Below, in pieces: positions 44,897-53,601 of a stretch of DNA of 64,000 bases. Source of the stretch: Beggiatoa leptomitoformis (lineage in GTDB: Bacteria; Pseudomonadota; Gammaproteobacteria; Beggiatoales; Beggiatoaceae); the NCBI RefSeq assembly GCF_001305575.3, contig NZ_CP012373.2, positions 124,001 to 188,000 of the forward strand. The letters are read 5' to 3'. The notes under the pieces are model-generated. The model did no database searches. It was not told the DNA's origin and saw only the letters and a program-made list of their open reading frames with translations. Positions within the stretch are counted from its first letter, which is position 1, and each line of letters begins with the position of its first letter. A program made the translations under genes and the position numbers.

Positions 44897-45477
44897 GTGT
44901 TTTATTAGCTATTTTACTCATGGCGGGTTTAACGCTTGTTTTTGGCTTAATATTGGGTTTAGCCGCTGTTAAGTTTAAAGTAGAAGGCAACCCGATTGTG
45001 GATAAAATTAATGATGTTTTACCACAGTTACAATGCGGTAAATGCGGTTATCCCGGTTGTCATCCTTATGCTGAAGCCGTTGCTACGGAAAATGCAGACA
45101 TTAATTTATGTCCTCCGGGGGGAGAAAACGGCATGTTAGCCCTTGCGCATTTATTAGACCGTGAGCCAAAACCTTTAAGCGAAGAACACAGCGCGGAAAA
45201 ACCTAAAGCCATTGTCGTTATTAACGAACAAATTTGTATTGGTTGCACCTTATGTATTCAAGCCTGTCCTGTTGATGCGATTTTGGGTAGCGCGAAACAC
45301 ATGCACACGATTATCGCGTCTGAATGCACGGGATGTGAATTGTGCATTGCGCCGTGTCCTGTCGATTGCATTAGCCTGTTGCCCATATTACCAACCACGC
45401 AGACATGGAAAACGCCTTACCCTGTTTTCCATTTAAACAGACTAAATACCCCGCGTCAGATGGAAACAAGTTTATGA
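44893..45477 (+). CDS. rnfB: Rnf complex subunit B, iron-sulfur protein
   Basis: 194 residues. N-terminal anchor helix, then a CGKCGYPGC ... C cluster site, and two ferredoxin CxxCxxCxxxCP motifs ([24 protein letters not shown]). Passes electrons to or from ferredoxin. Overlaps rnfC by four bases. Confidence 0.96.
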   Translation: MSVLLAILLMAGLTLVFGLILGLAAVKFKVEGNPIVDKINDVLPQLQCGKCGYPGCHPYAEAVATENADINLCPPGGENGMLALAHLLDREPKPLSEEHSAEKPKAIVVINEQICIGCTLCIQACPVDAILGSAKHMHTIIASECTGCELCIAPCPVDCISLLPILPTTQTWKTPYPVFHLNRLNTPRQMETSL

Positions 45478-47039
45478 TTACGGCGTTATGGCATTTCAAG
45501 GGCGGCATTAAAACCGCTGGACACAAAACACTTTCCAGTGAAACACCTATCGTACAAGCGACAATCCCCGCCTATTTAATTCTGCCTTTATTACAACATA
45601 TAGGCATACCCACTGAACCCATTGTGCATGTTGGCGAGCGCGTGTTAAAAGGGCAAATTATTGGACGTTGTTGTCAAAATGATAACTACGACGCATTTTT
45701 CAGCGCGCCTATTCATGCCAGCACATCAGGTACAGTGGTTGCGATTGAATCGCGCCCTGTGCCACATCCATCAGGCTTAACCGCCGCTTGCGTTATTATT
45801 AAAACCGATGGACTAGATGAAGCGATTGCTTTTCATCCCTTAGCAAATTACGCAAGCATAGAACCTGCAACTGTACGGCGACATATTGCCCAAGCAGGCA
45901 TTGTCGGGCTAGGCGGTGCAGGCTTTCCCTCACATCTCAAATTAAAACCGCAGGGTGTAGAAACACTCATTCTTAACGGTGCGGAATGCGAACCCTATAT
46001 TACCTGTGATGACCGTTTAATGCGGGAACATCCTGCTGAGGTGATTGGTGGCGCGTTGATTTTACGCCATGTGTTAGGTGGAGCAAAACGTTGCATTATT
46101 GCCATAGAAGATAATAAACCAATTGCTTTTAAAACCTTACAACAAGCTGCGCAAGGTACAGACATTGAGGTAATACAAATCCCTTCTTTATACCCAACAG
46201 GCGGGGAACGACAACTCATTAAAGTGCTTACAAATAAAGAAGTTGAACGTAGTCAATTGCCTGCACATGTTGGCATTGTGGTGCATAATGTTGAAACCGC
46301 ACGCGCTATTTATCAAGCCGTAACTTATGGCAAACCCTTAATTTCTCGCGTTATCACCGTAACAGGTAATGGTGTAACAACCCCACAAAATATAGAAGTT
46401 CGGTTTGGCACACTGATGCGCGATTTACTCGCCCAATGTCATGTAAAACCTGATATCTGCCGTTTAATCATGGGGGGAAGCATGATGGGGTTTACGCTAC
46501 CTAGCGATGAACTCCCCATTATAAAAACGACCAATTGCCTAATTGCGTCCTGTGCTGACGACATATTGCAACCCGAATTACCTATGCCCTGCATCCGTTG
46601 TGGTGCTTGTGCAAATAGCTGTCCTGTCAACCTGTTACCGCAACAACTTTATTGGCACGCTAAAGCGAAAGCCTTTGACAAAGCACGTGAACTCCATTTA
46701 TTTGATTGCATTGAATGTGGTTGTTGTGCCTACGTCTGTCCTAGCCATATTCCCTTAGTTGATTATTACCGTTATGCAAAAGCCGAAATACGCGAAGCAG
46801 AACAAGCCAAACATAAAGCGGATACAGCACGCCAACGGCATGAAGCAAGGCTAGAACGTTTAGAACGAGAAAAAGCGGCTAAAGCCGCCAAACATCAACA
46901 GAAAAAAATCTTACCTGATAAAGTTGAAACCAACACAGACAACGCGCAAGCCTCAAAACAAGCCGTTATTGCCGCCGCCCTAGAACGGGCAAAAACAAAG
47001 CAGGCAACAAATACGCCTAATCAAGATTTACCAGAGTAG
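45474..47039 (+). CDS. rnfC: Rnf complex subunit C, NADH-binding
   Basis: 521 residues from the ATG at 45474 (overlaps the rnfB stop as ATGA). Glycine-rich nucleotide loop [16 protein letters not shown], acidic site [31 protein letters not shown], and two 4Fe-4S motifs [12 protein letters not shown] and [13 protein letters not shown] charged C-terminal tail of about 80 residues is rich in Ala, Lys and Glu, common in this subunit. NADH and FMN site of the complex. The next Rnf gene is 3.4 kb away because of inserted DNA. Confidence 0.96.
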   Translation: MITALWHFKGGIKTAGHKTLSSETPIVQATIPAYLILPLLQHIGIPTEPIVHVGERVLKGQIIGRCCQNDNYDAFFSAPIHASTSGTVVAIESRPVPHPSGLTAACVIIKTDGLDEAIAFHPLANYASIEPATVRRHIAQAGIVGLGGAGFPSHLKLKPQGVETLILNGAECEPYITCDDRLMREHPAEVIGGALILRHVLGGAKRCIIAIEDNKPIAFKTLQQAAQGTDIEVIQIPSLYPTGGERQLIKVLTNKEVERSQLPAHVGIVVHNVETARAIYQAVTYGKPLISRVITVTGNGVTTPQNIEVRFGTLMRDLLAQCHVKPDICRLIMGGSMMGFTLPSDELPIIKTTNCLIASCADDILQPELPMPCIRCGACANSCPVNLLPQQLYWHAKAKAFDKARELHLFDCIECGCCAYVCPSHIPLVDYYRYAKAEIREAEQAKHKADTARQRHEARLERLEREKAAKAAKHQQKKILPDKVETNTDNAQASKQAVIAAALERAKTKQATNTPNQDLPE

Positions 47040-47139
47040 GGAATGTCATTAAATAGTAAAAATCATTATAATACAGTGGCATATACAGATATTACCAAGA
47101 ACAAAACAAGGATAAAACAATGAATCGTCGCTTTCTCTA
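47040..47139 (+). mobile_element. Relic of the IS5-family left end
   Basis: Aligns by eye with the first 90 bases of the IS at 16857: TGTCATTAAATAGTAAAAAT, then AAGGATAAAACAATGAATCG at the transposase start, which stops after a few codons. The rest is missing. Confidence 0.75.
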
Positions 47140-47206
47140 GGGCTTGCTATACAAATAACTCTCTTATTTAATTGTCTAAATTTTCTGAAAATGTAAGCGT
47201 GAAATA

Positions 47207-47623
47207 ATGGAACAACAACCGTTGATTAAGCTAGCGCAAGAAAAGAAAGCATATTTACAAAAAGCTTGGATAGTAGAAACCGATGCCGCCAGAAAATTTA
47301 AGCTAGAAAAAGAGATTGAAATAGTGAATAGACAGATTAGTGAATTGGAGGGAAGTTCAGCATCAGCAGACAAAGATAAACCCCAAACAGGCTCGAATAT
47401 TCGTATTGACGGCAATCAAATCAATGGAAACAACAATATGATTCAAGTGATTGTGCATCAATGGCGATGGTGGGGTATAGGGCTTATTGGTATTGTTTTA
47501 TTGCTTGTATTAATAGCAGTGATTTCTCCCGATAAATCGCAAACCGCTACAGGTGATTGTAATACAGTTATTTCGGGTGGAAATAATATTACGATATCTG
47601 GTAGTTGCACACCTAACAAATAA
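47207..47623 (+). CDS. Single-pass membrane protein with N-terminal helical domain
   Basis: 138 residues: an N-terminal helical hairpin (KLAQEKKAYLQKAW ... KFKLEKEIEIVNRQISELE) that resembles effector-associated domains found next to NTPases and TPR proteins; an Asn/Gly-rich stretch (IRIDGNQINGNNN); a membrane helix (WWGIGLIGIVLLLVLIAVI); then a short tail GDCNTVISGGNNITISGSC with two Cys. Its tail pattern reappears near the N-terminus of the next protein (GYCNSLVQ...VTIICG). It lies 12 bases before that gene. The domain assignment is tentative. Confidence 0.7.
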   Translation: MEQQPLIKLAQEKKAYLQKAWIVETDAARKFKLEKEIEIVNRQISELEGSSASADKDKPQTGSNIRIDGNQINGNNNMIQVIVHQWRWWGIGLIGIVLLLVLIAVISPDKSQTATGDCNTVISGGNNITISGSCTPNK

Positions 47624-47635
47624 GCGAGAACCATT

Positions 47636-50047
47636 ATGCGCCGTACAACAATTTGTTTAGCAATTTGGGCAATATTCCCCCCCGTTTATGCGTTTAATGA
47701 CCAAAGCCAACAGGCTGATGGATATTGTAATTCTCTTGTGCAAAATGCTGATGGGGCGAAGGTTACGATTATTTGTGGTGTTGACCCCGTAGTACATCAT
47801 GAGCTTGAAAAGAAGTTACTTGAATCACTTGATGAACGCATTAAATATTTAGAAGAAAGAAATGAACTGGTTGATAAAGCCAAAATTGCTGAAGAAGTTG
47901 TGAAGAATTATAACGAATTGCGAAAAGCATACGAAAACTTGCAAGCACAGGTGAATGCGCAAACGGATGAACACTTAACCCAATTACTCACAGAAGCACA
48001 GACGGCTTTATCAACCGCTGAATTGGAAAAAGCAAAACAGATTCTGGATAAACTGTTAGCCGCTTTGGAATCAGTAGAAAAGCAAATTGATTTAAAAGCA
48101 GCAGCACATTTTACACAAGCCCGCGTTGCACTGGCTGCCTTTAAACCGAATGAAGCCTATCCACATTTAAAAAAGGCGTATGAATTACGTCCTGAGAATT
48201 TTGAATACGCCATTACCTATGCAGATACACTCCGAGAATCACCAAGAACCTACCGTGACCGCGACACGGCAATCCTAACGTACCAGACGATTTTAAACTG
48301 GTTACGCCCCTTAGTAGAAACAGATAAAACCCGTTTAAGTGACTTAGGTCGGACGCTCAATAACCTTGCTATATTAGTAGCAAGTGATACAAACCGTCGG
48401 GCAGAGGCAGAACAGTATTACCAAGAAGCCTTAAAAATTAGACGCGACTTAGCCGACAAACAACCTGCGGTCTATCTTCCTGATGTTGCGGGTACGCTCA
48501 ATAACCTTGCTACATTAGTAGCAAGTGATACAAACCGCCGGGCAGAGGCAGAAAAGTATTACCAAGAAGCCTTAAAGATTTATCGTGACTTAGCCAACAA
48601 ACAACCTACGGTCTATCTCCCTTATGTCGCGATGACGCTCAATAACCTTGCATTGCTAGTAGCAAGTGATACAAGCCGTCGGGCAGAGGCAGAACAGCAT
48701 TACCAAGAAGCTTTAAAAATTAGACGTGACTTAGCCAATAAACAACCTGCGGTCTATCTCTCTGATGTCGCTCAAACGCTCAATAACCTTGCTAATTTAG
48801 TAGCAGATGATACAAGCCGTCGGGCAGAGGCAGAACAGTATTACCAAGAAACCTTAAAGATTTATCATGACTTAGCCGACAAACAACCTGCTGTCTATCT
48901 CCCTTATGTCGCGACTACGCTCAATAACCTTGCTAATTTGTTACAAAGTGATACAAGCCGTCGGGCAGAGGTGGAACAGTATTACCAAGAAACCTTAAAG
49001 ATTTATCATGACTTAGCCGACAAACAACCTGCTGTCTATCTCCCTTATGTCGCGACTACGCTCAATAACCTTGCTAATTTAGTAAATGGTGATACAAACC
49101 GTCGGGCAGAGGCAGAACAGTATTACCAAGAAGCCTTAAAAATTAGACGTGACTTAGCCGATAAACAACCTGCTGTCTATATCTCTTTCGTCGCGGATAC
49201 GCTCAATAACCTTGCTAATTTAGTAGCAGATGATACAAGTCGTTGGGCAGAGGCAGAACAGTATTACCAAGAAGCCTTAAAAATTAGACGTGACTTAGCC
49301 GACAAACAACCTGCTGTCTATCTCCCCGATGTCGCTCAAACGCTCAATAACCTTGCTAATTTAGTAGCAGATGATACAAGCCGTCGGACAGAGGCAGAAC
49401 AGTATTGCCAAGAAGCTTTAAAAATTAGACGTGACTTAGCCGATAAACAACCTGCTGTCTATATCTCTTTCGTCGCGGATACGCTCAATAACCTTGCTGC
49501 ATTAGTAGCAAGTGATACAAACCGTCGGGTAGAGGCAGAACAGTATTACCAAGAAGCCTTAAACATTTATCGTGACTTAGCCAACAAACAACCTGCTGTC
49601 TATCTCTCTTATGTCGCGATTGCACTCAATAACCTTGCTAATTTGTTACAAAGTGATACAAGCCGTCGGGCAGAGGCAGAACAGTATTACCAAGAAGCCT
49701 TAAAGATTTATCGTGACTTAGCCGACAAACAACCTGCGGTCTATCTCCCTGATGTCGCGATGACGCTCAATAATCTTGCTAATTTATATAAAGCTGATTT
49801 TAATTTCACAAAAACCGCTGATTTTTCGCAAGAATCTACGGATATTCTACGTCCTTTTGTAGCGGCTAATCGCGCAATTTTTGGGAATACACAAGCAAAA
49901 CGTCTTCAATTTTTAGGCATAATAAGAGGCTTCTCAGCCCAACCACAAGCAGCCTGTCACGCATGGCAAGAAGCCTTAGAGCTTGCCCAAGAAGAAGCAT
50001 TAAAATTAGGATTAAATAGGTACTTAAAAAACTTTTGTAGCAAATAA
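47636..50047 (+). CDS. Secreted TPR-repeat protein with ten near-identical repeats
   Basis: 803 residues. Signal peptide (ends near VYA), a coiled-coil region (residues 60-150), then about ten 47-residue TPR units of the kinesin-light-chain/TPR_12 type (consensus TLNNLANLVASDTSRRAEAE then QYYQEALKIRRDLADKQPAV), at 141-base spacing from 48353 to 49763, and a short C-terminal cap with CHAWQEALELA. The DNA repeats are almost identical, so copy number can change by recombination. Likely a protein-binding partner of the membrane protein upstream. The pair lies inside the rnf operon between IS relics. Confidence 0.85.
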   Translation: MRRTTICLAIWAIFPPVYAFNDQSQQADGYCNSLVQNADGAKVTIICGVDPVVHHELEKKLLESLDERIKYLEERNELVDKAKIAEEVVKNYNELRKAYENLQAQVNAQTDEHLTQLLTEAQTALSTAELEKAKQILDKLLAALESVEKQIDLKAAAHFTQARVALAAFKPNEAYPHLKKAYELRPENFEYAITYADTLRESPRTYRDRDTAILTYQTILNWLRPLVETDKTRLSDLGRTLNNLAILVASDTNRRAEAEQYYQEALKIRRDLADKQPAVYLPDVAGTLNNLATLVASDTNRRAEAEKYYQEALKIYRDLANKQPTVYLPYVAMTLNNLALLVASDTSRRAEAEQHYQEALKIRRDLANKQPAVYLSDVAQTLNNLANLVADDTSRRAEAEQYYQETLKIYHDLADKQPAVYLPYVATTLNNLANLLQSDTSRRAEVEQYYQETLKIYHDLADKQPAVYLPYVATTLNNLANLVNGDTNRRAEAEQYYQEALKIRRDLADKQPAVYISFVADTLNNLANLVADDTSRWAEAEQYYQEALKIRRDLADKQPAVYLPDVAQTLNNLANLVADDTSRRTEAEQYCQEALKIRRDLADKQPAVYISFVADTLNNLAALVASDTNRRVEAEQYYQEALNIYRDLANKQPAVYLSYVAIALNNLANLLQSDTSRRAEAEQYYQEALKIYRDLADKQPAVYLPDVAMTLNNLANLYKADFNFTKTADFSQESTDILRPFVAANRAIFGNTQAKRLQFLGIIRGFSAQPQAACHAWQEALELAQEEALKLGLNRYLKNFCSK
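48353..49762 (+). repeat. Ten 141-bp tandem repeats in the TPR gene
   Basis: Repeat starts seen at 48353, 48494, 48635, 48776, 48917, 49058, 49199, 49340, 49481 and 49622, with a partial eleventh at 49763. Each begins ACGCTCAATAACCTTGCT with small changes. Confidence 0.95.
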
Positions 50048-50089
50048 CCTTTTTCACTAGAAAAGTTTTTTAAAACAGTAAGGTATATA

Positions 50090-50205
50090 ACCTGTGATTC
50101 CGCTCCAGAGAAATCGTTTAAATCCGACTAATTAGGAATTTATTTCGCTTCTTCTTTGATTCTTTTAGCTTGAACCTTTAACGCCTCTATTTGATAACAC
50201 GCCAT
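50090..50205 (+). mobile_element. Relic of the IS5-family right end
   Basis: Matches the 3' part of the IS at 16857-17707: ACCTGTGATTCCGCTCCAGA, then AATCGTTTAAATCC, TTGATTCTTTTAGCTTGAAC and the terminal TATTTGATAACACGC. Internal sequence is deleted. Confidence 0.75.
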
Positions 50206-50244
50206 AACCAGTATTTAAATCGGTCAACACACTGTTTGCTAAAG

Positions 50245-50276
50245 CCTGTTCGAATCAGAATTTACAGAATTAAAAA
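50245..50276. repeat. Degenerate half copy of the dispersed inverted repeat
   Basis: CCTGTTCGAATCAGAATTTA followed by CAGAATTAAAAA resembles the left arm of the 22409 copy. No right arm follows. Confidence 0.4.
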
Positions 50277-50435
50277 TAATTTGCAGCACGAATACCACCG
50301 TTTTGAGCAGCGGTATCCGTCTTTCTTATCTGCTTTTCAGCGATAATTTAGGCGCGACACGCACCCTAAATTGATTTCTTTTTAGCATTTACCCACCGTT
50401 TAATTGACGCACGCATTTTACGAATAGACAAAACT

Positions 50436-51464
50436 ATGGCTTTTATTCTCCAATCAGCTCCGTATGTACATGCGCCGACCAGTGTTGCGCAAGTTATGCG
50501 TTATGTTTTATATGCCTTACTCCCTGCGATTAGTGTTTATGTCTGGTTTTTTGGGTGGGGGGTGGTTGTTAATATTCTCATCGCAAGTCTAACCGCATTA
50601 TGGGTTGAAAGCCTGATGCTTTGGTTACGTGCTTGTCCCCTACGTCCATTTTTGCAGGATAATAGCGCGCTGGTGATGGCGTGGTTACTCGCCTTTGCAT
50701 TGCCACCGTTTACAGTGTGGTGGATGACGGTTTTAGGCGTGGCATTTGGGTTAATTTTCGCCAAGCATGTTTATGGGGGGTTGGGGAATAATCCTTTTAA
50801 TCCCGCAATGGTTGGTTATGCCCTATTGCTGATTTCCTTCCCTGCGGATATGAGTCGCTGGCCTTCTGTTTACGCACTTACAGAGCATTATCCAACCCTT
50901 GCTGATAGTTTTAGTATTATTTTTTATGGGCAAAGTATAAGCGGTTTCACTGTGGATGCCATTACGGGTGCAACACCCTTGGACAGTATGCGTATAGGGC
51001 TAGGACAGTTACATCCTGTTAGCGAGGTTAAAAATAATCCTTTATTTGGACTTTTTGGTGCAAAGGGTTGGGAATGGGTTAGTTTTAGCGTACTACTTGG
51101 TGGTTGCTGGTTAATGTATAAAAAAATTATTGGCTGGCAAATTTCATTGGGTGTATTAGGCGGACTATTTACCCTTGCAAGTGTATTTTTCTTCATTAGT
51201 CCAGAACATTATCCCTCACCATTGTTTCATTTATTCAGCGGTGCAAGCATGTTGTGCGCGTTTTTTATAGCAACTGACCCCGTGAGTGCGGCGACATCAA
51301 ATCAAGGACGGTTTATTTATGGCGTTGGCATTGGATGCTTGATTTATATTATTCGCACGTGGGGCGGGTATCCTGATGGTGTTGCTTTTGCCGTGTTGTT
51401 GATGAATATGACTGTCCCCGCACTGGATTATTTAACACGACCAACGGTATTTGGAGAGAAATAA
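50436..51464 (+). CDS. rnfD: Rnf complex subunit D
   Basis: 342 residues, about ten membrane helices. ITGATPLDSM near residue 178 holds the Thr that carries covalent FMN. YGGLGNNPFNPAMVGYA and FFIATDPVSAATS are family signatures. It continues the operon after the inserted DNA, two bases before rnfG. Confidence 0.96.
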   Translation: MAFILQSAPYVHAPTSVAQVMRYVLYALLPAISVYVWFFGWGVVVNILIASLTALWVESLMLWLRACPLRPFLQDNSALVMAWLLAFALPPFTVWWMTVLGVAFGLIFAKHVYGGLGNNPFNPAMVGYALLLISFPADMSRWPSVYALTEHYPTLADSFSIIFYGQSISGFTVDAITGATPLDSMRIGLGQLHPVSEVKNNPLFGLFGAKGWEWVSFSVLLGGCWLMYKKIIGWQISLGVLGGLFTLASVFFFISPEHYPSPLFHLFSGASMLCAFFIATDPVSAATSNQGRFIYGVGIGCLIYIIRTWGGYPDGVAFAVLLMNMTVPALDYLTRPTVFGEK

Positions 51465-51466
51465 GG

Positions 51467-52093
51467 ATGTTTAGCTTTCTTGATAAGTTTTCAAGTCCTG
51501 TTAAAGCCATGTTGATACTTACATTTTTTGGCATTATTGGCAGTGCATTAGTTGCCGTTAGCTATACAGTAACAAAAGCACAAATAGCTGCGAATGAACG
51601 TGCTGTATTAACGCATCATTTAGCCGTTTTAGTCCCTGATAATTTGCATGACAATGATTTATTAAGTGATTCATTACAGGTAACGGATGCACAAGCCTTA
51701 GGCATTGCTGAACCTGTGACCGTTTATCGAGCGCGTTATCAAGGTTTGCCCGTTGCGATTATTCTCAATGTTGTTGCACCCGATGGTTATAGCGGTAAAA
51801 TTTATCTATTAGTTGCCATTGCTTACGATGGAACATTGCTAGGTGTGCGTGTTGTTTCGCACCAAGAAACACCGGGATTAGGGGACGGAATAGAAGAACG
51901 CCATTCTAATTGGATATTAAGTTTTGCAGGAAAATCATTAATTAATCCTTTAGAAAACGATTGGAAAGTAAAACGTGATGGGGGTGTATTCGACCAATTT
52001 AGTGGTGCAACGATTACCCCGCGTGCCGTTGTTAAAGCGGTTCATCATGCCTTACAGTATTATTGGGAGCAACGAGAGCGATTGTTTTTATAA
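51467..52093 (+). CDS. rnfG: Rnf complex subunit G
   Basis: 208 residues. N-terminal anchor helix, periplasmic FMN-binding domain with FDQFSGATITPRAV near residue 179, where the second Thr binds FMN through a phosphodiester, and HQETPGLGDGIE. Passes electrons between RnfD and the cluster subunits. RnfE is expected next but does not follow. Confidence 0.95.
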   Translation: MFSFLDKFSSPVKAMLILTFFGIIGSALVAVSYTVTKAQIAANERAVLTHHLAVLVPDNLHDNDLLSDSLQVTDAQALGIAEPVTVYRARYQGLPVAIILNVVAPDGYSGKIYLLVAIAYDGTLLGVRVVSHQETPGLGDGIEERHSNWILSFAGKSLINPLENDWKVKRDGGVFDQFSGATITPRAVVKAVHHALQYYWEQRERLFL

Positions 52094-52287
52094 ACGACCG
52101 ACACAGAAGCTTTATGGTCTGAGTCAAAACCTCCAGAGATAAAAGCATGATTTTTCCCAGCTTTAAATTTGGATAATGCTGAAAACACGGATTTAAACCG
52201 TTTTCAAGATGGATGACACACCCTATGGTATAACCCGCTTTTTTCATGATACCGTGTACTGAAAAAACGCCTTTTAGGGAATTGACC

Positions 52288-53406
52288 ATGCCTCTAACCA
52301 TTACCGACCTTATCTTATGTGAGCAAAAAGTTGCCTACCTGCGCGTTGATGCAGAATTAAATATTTTAGAATATGTTGGCGACGACCGTTTATTGCAGCT
52401 ACAACCTGCGCAACTATCAGATATTAAACAATATACTGCAACAGAATTAATTCCTGAATTATATGGCTGTGAAGACCTTTTACAAGATATTTTACAAGGC
52501 ATTATGCCCAAGTTTTGTCTTGAAAATCTTAATCGGGTCAATATTACAACAGGGGATACTTATTATTTAAATCTCAGCATATTACCTTATCAAGAAAGTC
52601 ATTCCCCGCCACAATTTGTTATTACCCTAATTGATACCAGTTCATGGTCACACGTCCAGCAAACACTGACCCAACAACGCAATGAATTGGATTTATTAAA
52701 ACAATCATTAGACGATACGAATCAACGCCTGCAATATATTTTGCAACGCTATGTACCGCCAGAAGTTGGTAAAGCACTGATGGAAAAAAGAATTTTACCA
52801 GAGCTTGGCGGGGGCGTGCGCTGTGTATCGGTCTTATTTGCTGATTTACGTAACTATACAACCATTAGTGAACGCTTAACACCCGCAGAAACAATTGAAA
52901 TATTAAGTATTTGTTTAGAAATGGTAAGTAAAGCCATTATGTCAGCGGGAGGCGTAGTGGTTAATTATATGGGTGATGGGGTAATGGCCATTTTTAACGC
53001 CCCTGATGAACAAGCAGACCATGCACAACGCGCCGTAAGAGCGGGCATGATGATTCAGACAATGGCAAAAGAAATGCGTGCTAAACTCCCACCAAACACG
53101 CCACTACTCACGTTTGGCGTAGGTATCAATACGGGGGACGCGCTAGTAGGCAATATAGGTGCGCAATGGCATCATCAATACAGTGCTGTTGGAGATACGA
53201 TTAACGTTGCCTCACGTATTTGCAGTTATGCACGCCCGAATGAAGTCCTCATTGGCTCAGACTGTTACGAATTAGTACAAACCGATGTCTTAGCCAATGC
53301 CCTACCACCGCTAAAATTTAAAGGCAAAAGTCAGGAAATGGTGGTTTATCAGGTTGAACAATGGGTGGGCGCGTCATATTCTTTGGATGATTTGCATCAG
53401 GTTTAA
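52288..53406 (+). CDS. Class III adenylate/guanylate cyclase with PAS-like sensor
   Basis: 372 residues from the ATG at 52288, which has AGGGA in front; a start at 52246 lacks this. Residues 1-125 form a PAS-like domain (VAYLRVDAELNILEYVGDDR), residues 130-165 a coiled coil, and 180-350 the cyclase homology domain: VSVLFADLRNYT and YMGDGVMAIFNAP hold the two metal Asp, and YSAVGDTINVASRI the catalytic Asn/Arg region. Purine specificity is not clear: the usual ATP-selecting Lys is Asn here (VVVNYMGD). Confidence 0.9.
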   Translation: MPLTITDLILCEQKVAYLRVDAELNILEYVGDDRLLQLQPAQLSDIKQYTATELIPELYGCEDLLQDILQGIMPKFCLENLNRVNITTGDTYYLNLSILPYQESHSPPQFVITLIDTSSWSHVQQTLTQQRNELDLLKQSLDDTNQRLQYILQRYVPPEVGKALMEKRILPELGGGVRCVSVLFADLRNYTTISERLTPAETIEILSICLEMVSKAIMSAGGVVVNYMGDGVMAIFNAPDEQADHAQRAVRAGMMIQTMAKEMRAKLPPNTPLLTFGVGINTGDALVGNIGAQWHHQYSAVGDTINVASRICSYARPNEVLIGSDCYELVQTDVLANALPPLKFKGKSQEMVVYQVEQWVGASYSLDDLHQV

Positions 53407-53601
53407 GAAACTTGCAACGCTAATAGGGATGGCATCGCTTTAAGCGGTTCTATTTCTTGTTCATTCTTAAGATATGGTAGCAATAAATTCGCTTTCCTCT
53501 TGGAAAAAAGGCGGATTGAGAAAAGAGAATCTTGTTCATCCTGCGTTCTTTATCACTACCTATCTTTATTGATGCTGTGGCAAAAAGCCTAAGGGGTTTG
53601 C

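Larger units (their letters stand above)
50048..50435. other. Intergenic region before rnfD
   Basis: 388 bases holding the IS relic, a degenerate half copy of the dispersed repeat at 50245-50276, and a short inverted ATACC/GGTAT motif near 50291-50318. rnfD needs its own promoter here or read-through from upstream. Confidence 0.55.

Noticed and set aside
48353-49763. Evenly spaced repeats that could suggest a CRISPR or satellite array
   Set aside because: The 141-base unit is in frame and encodes TPR pairs; there are no unique spacers.
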